Shown here: piece by piece, positions 1 through 8,887 of the stretch | Numbering within the stretch: position 1 is the stretch's first letter | Layout of the letters: every line of letters begins with the position of its first letter | NCBI GenBank assembly: GCA_039707655.1 | Contig: CM077673.1 | Coordinates: forward strand, 265,774,288 to 265,838,287 | Source of the DNA: Elymus sibiricus | Lineage: Eukaryota; Streptophyta; Magnoliopsida; Poales; Poaceae | Direction of reading: 5' to 3' | DNA: 64,000 bases | Made by a program: the position numbers and the translations under genes | Notes under the pieces: generated by a model | Told to the model about the DNA's origin: nothing | What the model saw: the letters and a program-made list of their open reading frames with translations, nothing else | The model's database searches: none

Positions 1-350
1 GGTCATTTTAGAGCTTTCCTAGGTTAAATGGGTCGTTTGAGAGCTAATTAAGGTTGTTATGTTCTTTTTGAGCTAGCTAAGCATATTAAGTCATTTTGGA
101 GGAATAAATGCTAAGTATAGGTCATTTTAGAGCTATCCTAGGTTAAATGGGTCATTTGAGAGCTAATTAAGGTTATTATGTCATTTTTGAGCTAGCTAAG
201 CATATAAATCCATTTTTGGAGAAATAAATGCTAAGTATACGTCATTTTAGAGCTATCCTAGGTTAAATAGGTCATTTTGGAGCTAATTAATGTTGTTATG
301 TCATTTTTTAGCTAGCTAAGCATATTGAGTCATTTTGTTAAGCTAAACAC
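1..350. repeat. 120-bp tandem repeat, three copies, inside the CACTA element
   Basis: Three head-to-tail units start near 1, 120 and 240. Each opens with gtcattttagagct, passes through ctaggttaaat and gagctagctaagcatat, and ends with aaatgctaagtata or a variant. Copies differ at scattered bases, and the third degenerates after about 330. It lies just downstream of the transposase stop codon (gene on minus strand). More copies may continue outside the window. Confidence 0.9.
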
Positions 351-2323
351 TTGGGAAAACTTACCGTCATCACTTAGATGTAGGTGAAGGCCCGGTCGCG
401 CCAGTGGCAGACGGAGAAGCATCGGTCGATGCTTGTCGGGAGTTATGCTGCACCAAAGATCATTTGCAGTGTATCGTTAGCATGATGCAACTCAAATGTG
501 AAGACTAGTAACTAATGACCATTCAAATGAAACTCACCGTGCCCGCCGGAGCAATGACTGGCATCGGCGGAGGGGTCGTGCCATTCTTTTCGCACATGCT
601 CTGCACATTTGGTTTTCTCGAGTCAGTCATATTAGTTAGTAATGAAAGGAAGGAACATTACGTGCATGATTTGGCTATTATGCAGAAGAAACTTACCACG
701 AAGAGCTCGTATAGGGCCCGTTGACCCGCCTCGTTCCGGTTCCTCTCCTCCTCCAATAGCTTAGCCGTCCTCTCCTCCGCCTCCCTCTCCCTCGCCGCCG
801 CCTGCCGTATCTCTTCCTCTAGAAGCGCCTGGGTCCTCGCTTCTGCTTCCTCAAGAGCAGCCTGGGTCTTCGCTCTCTCTGCCTCAATAGCAGCCTGCAA
901 CACCACTCGTTAGCATTGTAATCATCGACGGCCGCACACACAATGTAATGGAGGAAAGGTATCTGAGTCCGTATAACTAACCTGGAATTCGAGCTCCATT
1001 GGCCGTGCACGAGGCCTTATCTCAGGATCGGAGCTGGTCTGGCGCTTCTTGATCTGCGGGAGAGTGCTAGTACAACGTATCAGTCCATCCCCAATGGCTA
1101 ACAAGCCATGGTGCCTCCCGCCACCAGATATCATCACCAGCTCTGGATCAAGAGGTTGCTGGCTCGGGTTAAACTCTGGCCCTTTCCTCGCCTTCCCCTC
1201 GTCTCTGTACCTCACAAGCTTGCTGTGGGAGGCGCGGTTACTGAATTTCTCTGGATCATCGAGGTCAGACTCAGAGAATGCTTTGGCCTTCTTGTACGAG
1301 GCAGTATTGGACATGGCATAGAGGTCGAACAGCTCTAGCACTGGAGCCTTGTTGTGCCGCGCCTAAAAGAGAGGAACAGAGTATTAGTTAAGTGCTCAAG
1401 CTAGCATGAAGAATGAATTTGCATGAATCATGAAGCAAATCACATACCCAGTTTTCCCCGAACCCACGTAGGTTGACGCTGCCTAGATGGTGTGGGACAC
1501 CTTTCATTTGGGCACGCTTCTCCTTTGCACCGTCGTGGACGTTGCGCCATTGGGGAGTGCACCACTCATCCACCAACGCCTCCCAACAGTCCATCCTATC
1601 CGCACACCATCTCGGGGGCACCTAAGTTAAGCAAGAGAAATTTGAGCGCTACGCATACGAATCAAATCAAGGAACTAAGTACAAGGCCTTAAGAATAGGT
1701 AATTACCTTCATGTACTTCTCCTTACTCAGATAGTTCAGGCGGCAATTCTCTTTTTTCCTCCGAATACCAGTCGAGGCGTAGTAGTCTCGAATAGCCTGC
1801 GTCCGAGCCTCGTGCCGAAAGTTTTGAAGTAGGCGCCTGCAATCGTTGCCGATAACCCGAGCCGCGGCCTCCTCCTGTCCCTCAGCACACCTGTAGAAGG
1901 TCTGCAATCAAACAAGAAAACACGGATTAGTACAATCACTAGGGTTGCCAATCAAAGAAGAAAACACAACGTAGACGGCAAAGGAGAAATTACCCAAAAC
2001 GTCTGGATCACAATGTCGGCGACCGTGTGGCACTCGACATCGCCGATCCTATGCCCCGGCGGGACCGGGGCAGCCAAGTAGTGCTCCCAGGTCATTCCTA
2101 GCTCTGGAACCCGGCCCTCACCGGGCAACGTGACCCACCCCGGGAAGCTCTGGCGACAAATCACGCCAAGGACACTGTTGGGCTTGCGGCAACCAGGCCC
2201 GTGTGTCCAAGACCTGCAGTATGACAAGGCCAACACATTAGATATTCGAAGAAACGTGAAGACAAAAGGTTAAAAAAAGAGTAAATGCACTTACTTCTCC
2301 CCGTGCGGCGCAATCAACCACCT

Positions 2324-4120
2324 CTAGTCGGGGGTCGCCGGGGTGGGCGGGAGCTTTGTACCACCACGCTGGTAGACTTTGCGCCCCTCAACCCACTCAC
2401 TCTCGCTATAGCTATCAGAACTATAGCCACCCTCAGCACGGCCACTCGACGAGCCCGCACCTGGGTTCTGCTGCGACTCAGCGTGATCCCCAGTCTCGTG
2501 GGACGAAGGCTCGGCGGCCCGACGCTCGTCGGCCCCAGGCTCGTCGGCCGTAGGCGCGTCTGTCGTAGCCTCGTCTGTCGTAGGCTCGTCGGCCTGAGGC
2601 TCGTGGACCGGAGTCCGAGACGGCTGCACCTCAGGCTGCTCCATCTCAGACGGAGCAGTCCTGTGGTCGGGTGAATCAGCTGGGGGTGGCGGCGAGGAAG
2701 CCGTAGTAGCAGCCTTCCTACCTCTCTCGCCGCCACGTCCACCTCTACCAACCTTCTTCCCCCCCCCCCCCGACCTCTCCCGGTCGAAGAAGAAGCGCCC
2801 GCCATTCGTTAGGTTGTTCAAGATATACAACGTAATGGTCCGCCATTCGTCGACATCCAGCGATAAGGAAGTATAAGCACCGGCTGGTGCGAGCTTCCCT
2901 TTGAATAGGCTGAGGTTGGATCCACCCTTTTTAGGGTCGCCAGCATTGTACCGAGGCTTCGGATTATGCAAATGACGATTTTTGGCTTCGTAGTGTGCTG
3001 TCACGAAGTTTGCCGCCTCCTCAGTAATGAATGCCTCGGCCATCGATGCTTCAATTCGACGTTTATTTTTACATTTTTCTCGAAGCGTCTTCTGCATCAT
3101 CTCAGTTGCGTAGCACCAACGATTCTGCACGGGCCCCCCCAATCGTGCCTCGGTCGGGAGATGCAAAATCAAATGCTGCATTGGATTAAAGAAGCCCGGT
3201 GGAAAGATCTTCTCTAACTTGCAGATCAACTCCGGCGCCAACTCTTCCAGTTCTTCTAGCAAGCCAGGCGATAGTTCTTTCGCACAAAGAACACGGAAGA
3301 AATAGCTCAGCTCTGCCAGTACTAGCCATTCATCCTCAGGGATAAAGCCACGCAACATCACCGGCATTACCCGCTCAAGCCATATGTACCAATCATGATT
3401 CTTGAGACCAAATATTTTCAATTTTTCAAGGCTCGCTCCCCTCTTTAGATTCGCTGCATACCCATCGGGGAACATCAACTCCTTTTTCACCCATAGGATA
3501 ATTTCCCTCATAGCTAGCCTTCCAAGATTGAACCATGCCTTTGGCTTCGTCCAGTTCTGCTTTTCTTTCAGTTGTCGCATATTTTGTAGCGGTCTATCAC
3601 ATAGAGCCTCCTGATCAACTCTAGCCTTAGGATTATCCTTTGTTTTCCCCTCTATGCCGAACAATGTACCAAAGAGGGCCTCGCCGACATTCTTTTCAGT
3701 GTGCATCACGTCGATGTTGTGTGGGCAAAGGAGGTCTTTGAAGTAAGGTAGATCCCACAAGCATGTCTTGTGAGTCCAGGCGTGTTCGGAATTATACCCC
3801 TTGAAATACCCTGGACGCTCCGGATCCGGCTCGAGAGAGTTGAACTGATCCAAGGTCTGTTGGCCTGTCAACGCAGGTGGTGCAGAGTTTTTGACAACTC
3901 TACCTTTAATGAAGTTCTTCTTGTCTTTTCTGAACTTACGGCGAGGATCCAGGAACTGTCTATGCATGTCGAAGCAAGAAAACTTGCCACCCGCCTGCAG
4001 CCGACGAAACTCAAGAGCTGCCTTGCATGTGGGGCACGGGAACCTTCCATGCACACACCAGCCAACGAATAGCGCATACGCCGGCAAGTCATGCATCGAG
4101 TACATGTACCACGCACGCAT
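2324..4120 (-). CDS. Tnp2 transposase catalytic and C-terminal fragment (598 codons)
   Basis: This is the largest open piece of the transposase gene. It contains core motifs seen across Tnp2 proteins: MYSMHDLPAYALF, CVHGRFPCPTC, WDLPYFKDLLCPHNIDVMHT and KNVGEALFGTL. The DUF4218-like part follows (FFNPMQHLILHLPTEA, GGPVQNRW). Beyond about residue 420 the protein is Gly/Arg-rich with a poly-G-coding C14 run, then Pro/Ala/Asp/Glu repeats. It ends at TAG 2324-2326. The same frame continues open past the stop for ten codons (RWLIAPHGEK) up to a GTAAGT donor, so the stop looks like a nonsense change inside an exon. The start is arbitrary because the natural frame enters from upstream. Confidence 0.87.
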   Translation of the reverse strand: MRAWYMYSMHDLPAYALFVGWCVHGRFPCPTCKAALEFRRLQAGGKFSCFDMHRQFLDPRRKFRKDKKNFIKGRVVKNSAPPALTGQQTLDQFNSLEPDPERPGYFKGYNSEHAWTHKTCLWDLPYFKDLLCPHNIDVMHTEKNVGEALFGTLFGIEGKTKDNPKARVDQEALCDRPLQNMRQLKEKQNWTKPKAWFNLGRLAMREIILWVKKELMFPDGYAANLKRGASLEKLKIFGLKNHDWYIWLERVMPVMLRGFIPEDEWLVLAELSYFFRVLCAKELSPGLLEELEELAPELICKLEKIFPPGFFNPMQHLILHLPTEARLGGPVQNRWCYATEMMQKTLREKCKNKRRIEASMAEAFITEEAANFVTAHYEAKNRHLHNPKPRYNAGDPKKGGSNLSLFKGKLAPAGAYTSLSLDVDEWRTITLYILNNLTNGGRFFFDRERSGGGGKKVGRGGRGGERGRKAATTASSPPPPADSPDHRTAPSEMEQPEVQPSRTPVHEPQADEPTTDEATTDAPTADEPGADERRAAEPSSHETGDHAESQQNPGAGSSSGRAEGGYSSDSYSESEWVEGRKVYQRGGTKLPPTPATPD

Positions 4121-4253
4121 TAGGAAGTTTTTTTTGTAGCGGCGTCGTATGTCTTGATCCCATTATCCCAAGCTTCTTGCAGTTCATCCTTAAGCGGCTG
4201 CATGTACACATTCATATTCTTCCCCGGATAGTTGGGCCCCGGAATTATCAACG

Positions 4254-5339
4254 TCAGGAAAATGTTCTTTCTTTGCATAATCTGTCCGGGGGGGGGAGAT
4301 TGAGTGGAATGACAAATACAGGCCAACAACTGTATTGAGCTGCCATCATACCAAACACATTGCACCCATCCGTGCTTATGGCGATTCGAGGATGCCTTGG
4401 ATCTGCCGCTTTAGCATGATGTATTGCATCGAAGCACTTCCACGCAAAAGCGTCCGATGTGTGTACCAACATCGGCTCCCCATCTGCATCTAGTTCGGTT
4501 CTTTTGCCCAATTTGTGCCATGTCATCTGTCTGGCCGTCTCTTCGACCATGAAAAGACGTTGAAGTCTTGGTATGATTGGCATATACCGAAGAACATTAA
4601 CTGGGATTTTTGTCTGACTCTTCTCACCCATACCGTTGTCTACCTCAACATACCTGGAAGACTGGCAAACGGGACAATACTTCAAGTCTGCATACTCAAG
4701 CCTAAATAAGGCACATCCTTTCTCACAGGCATCTATCTTCTCATAGGGCATCTTAAGTGCACGGAGGATTTTGTCCGACTGGTACAGGTTTGCAGGCATT
4801 ACATGGCCTTTGGGTAGAAAGCGTCCAAATAGTGTCATCATCGCGTCGTAGCATTCTCTGCCCAAGTTGAATTGAGCCTTCAGAGCCATTACTTGTGCGA
4901 TGGCATCCAGCTGACAAAGCTCAGTGTGCTCGTGGAGACGACGTTTTGAAAACTCCAACATATCATTGAAGGCCTTTGCAGATTCCTCCATCTCATCGTC
5001 CGAATCCCGAGCATCATCAAAGTCTTCCACCATGTCTTCCATCCCGGTACCATGCTCGTCGGTGCGACGACGGCCCTCCTCAGCTCTAGCACGTTGGGCA
5101 GACTCACCATGAAATGTCCAGACCGTATAATCAGGCATAAAACCAAACTTCTGCAGGTGTTTGATCATTTCAAACTCGGACTTCTTATGAAAGTTGTCGC
5201 AGTCGACACAGGGGCACCAGTTTGTTTCCTGTCCATTTGCAAATGCGGCTCTCACAAACCCCTTGGTTTTTCTTAGCCATTCATGGGTCATGTCTTTCTG
5301 ACTAGTGTGACCGGTGTACATCCACGCACGATCACTCAT
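4254..5339 (-). CDS. Tnp2 transposase N-terminal fragment (361 codons)
   Basis: This is the open 5' piece of the transposase gene above. It starts MSDRAWMYTGHTSQ, a usual start of the transposase-associated domain, with Cys residues in WCPCVDC placed for metal binding. An acidic linker (DDARDSDDEMEE) leads into the start of the Transposase_21 core (KGHVMPANLYQSDKIL, CPVCQSSRY, DGCNVFGMM). The reading frame is lost inside the C run encoding LNLPPP (4288-4296), and the last ten or so residues are out of frame. The correct continuation is found in another frame between 4290 and 4120. The split makes this fragment inactive as a cutting enzyme. Confidence 0.85.
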   Translation of the reverse strand: MSDRAWMYTGHTSQKDMTHEWLRKTKGFVRAAFANGQETNWCPCVDCDNFHKKSEFEMIKHLQKFGFMPDYTVWTFHGESAQRARAEEGRRRTDEHGTGMEDMVEDFDDARDSDDEMEESAKAFNDMLEFSKRRLHEHTELCQLDAIAQVMALKAQFNLGRECYDAMMTLFGRFLPKGHVMPANLYQSDKILRALKMPYEKIDACEKGCALFRLEYADLKYCPVCQSSRYVEVDNGMGEKSQTKIPVNVLRYMPIIPRLQRLFMVEETARQMTWHKLGKRTELDADGEPMLVHTSDAFAWKCFDAIHHAKAADPRHPRIAISTDGCNVFGMMAAQYSCWPVFVIPLNLPPPDRLCKERTFS

Positions 5340-6070
5340 CTTGCCTAGCTACTAGACACACAAGAAATATATACATAATTCAGCAAACCATATTCATCAG
5401 TTAATAGAGTTTGTCAGTTTTATTACGTCCATGCAACCTAGACGCTAGTAGGTAAAGATAGGTCCTAATCCCACCCGAGTATGTGTAGATTGGGTTCGTT
5501 TTCCCATGCTCTGCTCCGGATCCGACGCAAAATTTCGGCAGCACCTCCCCGCTGTTCTCCTGATACACGACTCGGCAATAAGCAGAGAGGATGTGTACCC
5601 GGAGAACAACAGGGAGGCACTGACGAAATTCTGCATCGGATCCGGAGCAGAGCATATGGGAAAACGAACCCAATCTACACATACTTGGGCTGTCCATGGA
5701 TAACGTTGGACAATTCGAAAGAATCACGGTTATAAATATGCAAATGCATGCATATTTATAGATGTAACCCTTTCGAACGGGAGACACATAGTGGTCACAC
5801 ATACTGATGATTGACACCTATAGCTAGCAAGTTTCATCGGCACGAAGACCGGAACAGAGCAAATGAAGGGGGGAGGAGGAGATGTCATTTGTGCTCACCC
5901 ACGAACGCAGGGGCGGAGCTCGTCGAACACACGGGGAGGTCGTCGAACACCAGACCCTCGCAGCCCCGAAAGAACTGCACATTTAAATCCACCCGATCAA
6001 CACAAATATATATGATGTTTTTCTTAACAAAATTGGGAAATATACTTCCTAACTCATAATTCACAAATAT
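5340..6070. other. CACTA untranslated upstream region with no gene
   Basis: This lies between the transposase start codon and the G-rich array and holds no supportable ORF. Short open frames are shadows of the foldback at 5475-5689. It is presumably 5' leader and promoter sequence of the minus-strand transposase gene. I do not see a TATA box I would defend. Confidence 0.5.
5475..5689. repeat. About 200-bp foldback (imperfect inverted repeat)
   Basis: Left arm 5475-5568 and right arm about 5593-5689 are inverted copies of each other. Both contain gtagattgggttcg, ttttcccat, gctctgctccggatccga and gttctcc in mirrored order, with roughly one mismatch in ten and a few 1-3 base indels. The spacer is about 24 bp (around 5569-5592). 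Transcribed, it would form a long hairpin. It sits in the transposase 5' region. It could be a small foldback element or a CACTA-internal duplication. Confidence 0.85.
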
Positions 6071-6130
6071 ATGACCCCATCGGCCTCTGGAAGGCCGAAG
6101 AGCACCTTTTCGGTCAACAGGAGGCCGAAG

Positions 6131-6622
6131 AGGTGTCGGGGGTCGGGGGTGTCGTGTCTGGGTGGCGTGGTGTCGTGGTGTCGGGGTGTCGTGTCGGGGT
6201 CGGGGTGTCGGGGGGTGTCGTGTCTGGGTGTCGTGGTGTCGGGGTGTCAAGGGTGTCGGGGTGTCGGGGTCGGGGTCGGGGTCGGGGTGTCGGGGGGTGT
6301 CGTGTCTGGGTGTCGTGGTGTCGCGGTGTCAGGGGTGTCGGGGTGTCGGGGTCGGGGTGCCGTGTCGGGGTCGGGGTGTCGGGTCGGGGTCGGGGTGCCG
6401 TGTCGGTGTCGGGGTGTCGGGTCGGGGTCGAGGTCGGGGTGCCATGCCGGGGTTGGGGTCGGGGTCGGGGTGTCGGGGTCGGGGTGTCGGGTCGGGGTCG
6501 GGTTGTCGGGTCGGGGTCGGGGTGCCGTGTCGGGGTCGGGATCGAGGACGGGGTGTCGGGGTCGGGGTGTCGGGTCGGGGTCGGGTTGTCGGGTCGGGGT
6601 CGAGGTGCCGTGTCGGGGTCGG
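6131..6622 (+). repeat. G-rich minisatellite array (cggggtcggggtgtcgg units)
   Basis: About 490 bp are built almost only from ggtgtcg, cggggt and ggtgccgt words. Runs of three to five G on the plus strand recur every 5-8 bases. All plus-strand frames are open because of the low complexity, giving Gly/Val/Arg/Ser-rich pseudo-ORFs that are not genes. The density of G runs makes G-quadruplex formation plausible. The array lies in the CACTA 5' region, with C-rich sequence on the transposase sense strand. Confidence 0.92.
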
Positions 6623-6990
6623 GGTTTTTTCTCTTTTTTTCTTTTCTTCTTCTTCCTCTTCTTTCTTTTCTTCCTTTTCTTCCTTTTTTTCCTTCTTCTT
6701 CTTCTTCTTCTTCCTCCTTTCCTTTTTCCTCTTCTTCTTCTCCTCCTCTCCTCTTTTTTCTTCTTCTTCTTCCTCTTCTTCTTTTTTCTTCTCCTCCTCC
6801 TCCTCTTCTTCTTCTTCCTTTCCTTTTTTCCTCTTCTTCTTCTCCTCCTCTCCTCTTTTTTTCTTCTTCTTCTTCTTCTTTTTTCTTCTCCTCCTCCTCT
6901 TCTTCTGTTTCTTCTTCTTATTATTATTTTTTGTTCTTTTTCTTTTTTATTTTTCCTTTTTTTTCATCTTCTTTTCTTCTTTTTTTCTTC
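6623..6990 (+). repeat. Pyrimidine tract, (ctt/tcc)n type
   Basis: About 370 bp are nearly pure C/T on the plus strand (ttcttcttcctc, ctcctcctctcc), starting directly at the end of the G-rich array. The minus (sense) strand is pure purine. Plus-strand open frames here are poly-Phe/Leu/Ser low-complexity artefacts. The tract could adopt triplex (H-DNA) structures. Confidence 0.92.
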
Positions 6991-7490
6991 TAGGTTTTTT
7001 TTCTACCTAAATGTCTAAATATTTTTTCCTATTTACCCAAACACCTAAACAATATTTGCAAAACATCTAAAAACAGAAAACTAAAAATCTAATTAGAAAA
7101 ATAGAAAAAAAATTAAAAGGGGGGGCAGGGGAAGCTCACCAGAGAGGGGCAGGGGGCAGGGCGGCCGGCGGCGAGGAGAGGAGGCCGCCGGGGAGTGGGC
7201 GGCGGCGGCAGGAGAGCCGTGAGGAGGGGGCGGCGCCACGGTGGTGGAGGTGCGCCATGGGGAGGGGGGCAGGCGGTGGTGGAGGGCGGGGAGGGGGCGG
7301 CGGCGGCGGTGAGAGAGGGGGGGAGGGGGCGGCGGCGAGAGGGCGGGGAGGGGGCGGCGAGAGGGCGGGGAGGGGGCGGCGGCGGCGGCGGCGGTGAGAG
7401 AGGGGAACGGGCGCGGGTGTGAGAGAGAGAGAGGTGAGAGAAAGAGAGAGAGGCGGGAGGCGCGGGGGGATGGCGAAAATTAAGCCCCCT
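6991..7490. other. CACTA 5' region: A/T-rich then GGC/GA-rich stretch
   Basis: 6991-7120 is A/T-rich. 7121-7480 is G/C-rich with (gcg)n, ggaggggg and (ga)n words. Open frames are compositional and encode Pro/Arg/Gly repeats. No gene is supported. By position this may contain the transposase promoter. Confidence 0.5.
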
Positions 7491-7897
7491 CTTTGCCGTC
7501 TGCTGGCAGACGGCAAAGTTCTTTGCCGTCTGCCAGCAGACGGCAAAGAGGGGGCCGTCAGCCCGTCCCCGCCGTTACACTGTGGGGCCCCCCTCACCTC
7601 TTTGCCGTCTGCTGGCAGACAGCAAAGAGTTCTTTGCCGTCTGCCAGCAGACGGCAAAGAAGTGGCCCGTGTGACCTGGCAAGTGCAGTACCAGGTGGGG
7701 CCCACTTTGTTCTTTGCCGTCTGCTGGCAGACGGCAAAGAACTCTTTGCCGTCTGCCAGCAGACGACAAAGAAGTGCAGTTGGCAAAGAGCCTCTTTGCC
7801 ATCAGCATGTTCTTTGCCGTCTGCTTTATAAAAGCAGACGGCAAATATCCTCTTTGTCATCTGCCAGCAGACGGCAAAGAGCTGGCAGATGGCAAAG
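7491..7897. repeat. CACTA subterminal palindrome array
   Basis: About eight near-perfect 28-bp palindromes of the form ctttgccgtctgc..gcagacggcaaag occur at about 7491, 7521, 7600, 7632, 7712, 7744, 7811 and 7852. A half-site lies at 7881-7897. The centre alternates between tgctggcaga and tgccagcaga. They are mostly paired a few bases apart, with 50-80 bp between pairs. In En/Spm-type elements subterminal motifs of this kind are the DNA-binding sites for the TnpA-like protein. Small point changes are visible (cagcaaag near 7622, gacaaag near 7766). Confidence 0.92.
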
Positions 7898-7902
7898 TCC
7901 CT

Positions 7903-7915
7903 GATTCCAGTAGTG
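7903..7915 (-). repeat. CACTA terminal inverted repeat (right end)
   Basis: Minus-strand CACTACTGGAATC is the outermost sequence. The matching left terminus is outside the window. Confidence 0.93.
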
Positions 7916-7918
7916 GGG

Positions 7919-8887
7919 TCGCGGCGACTCGGGAGGCCGCACGTGCAAAACGCGCGTTCTGGCCGCACTCTGGACACACGCGCCAGGCGTTCGACAAAAT
8001 GCCAACGCGTTCTAGGCCTTTCTGATGCTTATGAAACTAAACAGGACTAGGCTAATGAATATATGAGAGCTAATAGACATGCTGGTTTGGTCTGGGGAGC
8101 TAGTCCACAATGCAAACATGGTTTCATGCCAATTATGTTCAAGAACACAAGGTGTTCGACAGAATGCCATCGGCATCAAGGCAACTCTTCTGGTGGTCAA
8201 AATCTCCAGGTTGGGGTCTCTTTAGGTGTAGGTGATGATGGCAAAGTTATATTGAGAAAACTAGAAGCTTGCTAGGGTAAGTTTTGGAAAACTTTGATTT
8301 TGGACAGAAACTATGGGGCATTAATGCATGTGCTTAAAATCTTCTAATGGGTCTGATCTCCTGGACTTAAGGGTTCGGTAGGGATCACTAATAGTAGGAA
8401 AAATCCCAAGGGCAATAGGGCAAAATAAAGATGGGTTGCAGTACAAACTGCCAAACTGGACCAGAATGAAGATGAGGATGGTTTACTCAAAATTTCCAAA
8501 ACACAAGGCTGTTCCATTGCATAAATGTGATGTAGGAACTTCACATGTCTTCTACAAATTTTTGTAGAATTTTTAAATGAAGTTATCAAATAGTTGTAGT
8601 GCAAATGAGGCTCTAAAAATTATGAGAAACCATTTTAAAAGAGATAAAGCTTAGAAGAATAGTTATAAAAATATTTCCACTGATCGTAAAATAAAATGAA
8701 ATGTTATTGAGAAGGTATTCAAGTCCAAATTATTTTTTTTGAAAAGTTTCTACTTGGAGGGAAAACTCCACCATTCAGAAGAAAGGAGTGATTCTGAAAT
8801 CAATGGATGATCCAGAAAATAAAAAATAATAATTTCCTGGCAAAAATTTTAATTAATAAAACATGGTTCAATTTTTGGGGTGTTACA
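7919..8887 (-). mobile_element. LTR fragment of an unidentified LTR retrotransposon
   Basis: The segment ends at 8881-8887 with tgttaca. Read on the minus strand it starts TGTAACACCCCAAAAATTG, a common LTR start in grass Gypsy elements. The inner side is cut by the CACTA insertion at 7915, leaving about 970 bp. No ORF above background is present, and the sequence becomes A/T-rich toward 8887. It abuts internal sequence of element G without a recognisable second LTR, so it is a truncated or solo LTR remnant. Confidence 0.6.

Larger units (their letters stand above)
370..5339 (-). pseudogene. CACTA transposase, Tnp2-like plus Transposase_24-like exons, broken
   Basis: Eight exons can be drawn with GT-AG borders, all phase 0 except one AA|G split codon: 5339-2295, 2213-1994, 1901-1707, 1621-1448, 1362-982, 894-697, 600-538 and 447-370 (TGA at 370-372). 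The large exon carries a transposase-associated zinc-binding region (CPCVDC near residue 44), the Transposase_21 catalytic core and a DUF4218-like region. A proline and acidic repeat linker follows (DEPTTDEATTDAP type). The small exons encode a Transposase_24-like domain (WTHG, GVICRQSFPGW, RWCADR, WEALVDEW) and then a Glu/Arg/Ala-rich coiled coil (697-894). Damage: frameshifts at a G9 run (4288-4296) and a T8 run (4128-4135), and TAG at 2324-2326. Clean splice sites suggest recent decay or, for the two homopolymers, sequencing error. Confidence 0.88.
1..7915 (-). mobile_element. CACTA (En/Spm-type) DNA transposon, left end outside window
   Basis: The right terminus reads CACTACTGGAATC on the minus strand (7903-7915), the signature end of CACTA elements. 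Palindromic TTTGCCGTCTGC-type subterminal repeats follow inward (7491-7897), then a long untranslated region (5340-7490) and a Tnp2-type transposase gene on the minus strand (370-5339). The element runs off the left window edge, so its other inverted terminus and the 3-bp target duplication (ggg at 7916-7918 is the right candidate) cannot be tested. The transposase is broken, so this copy is probably non-autonomous, though its terminal binding sites look intact. Family knowledge: the transposase cuts and pastes the element and accessory proteins bind the subterminal repeats. Confidence 0.93.

Noticed and set aside
6071..7018. Long overlapping plus-strand ORFs (about 280-315 codons)
   Set aside because: Open in all three frames only because of the G-rich and C/T-rich low-complexity sequence; Gly/Val then poly-Phe/Leu/Ser products.
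7491..7897. Regularly spaced 28-bp palindromes resembling a CRISPR array
   Set aside because: Spacing is uneven, units are paired, and they lie beside a CACTA terminus; this is a plant CACTA subterminal array.
7136..7977. Pro/Arg-rich ORFs on both strands near the CACTA end
   Set aside because: They are read through GC-rich simple sequence and the palindromes; repeated LPSAGRRQR-type words are palindrome translations.
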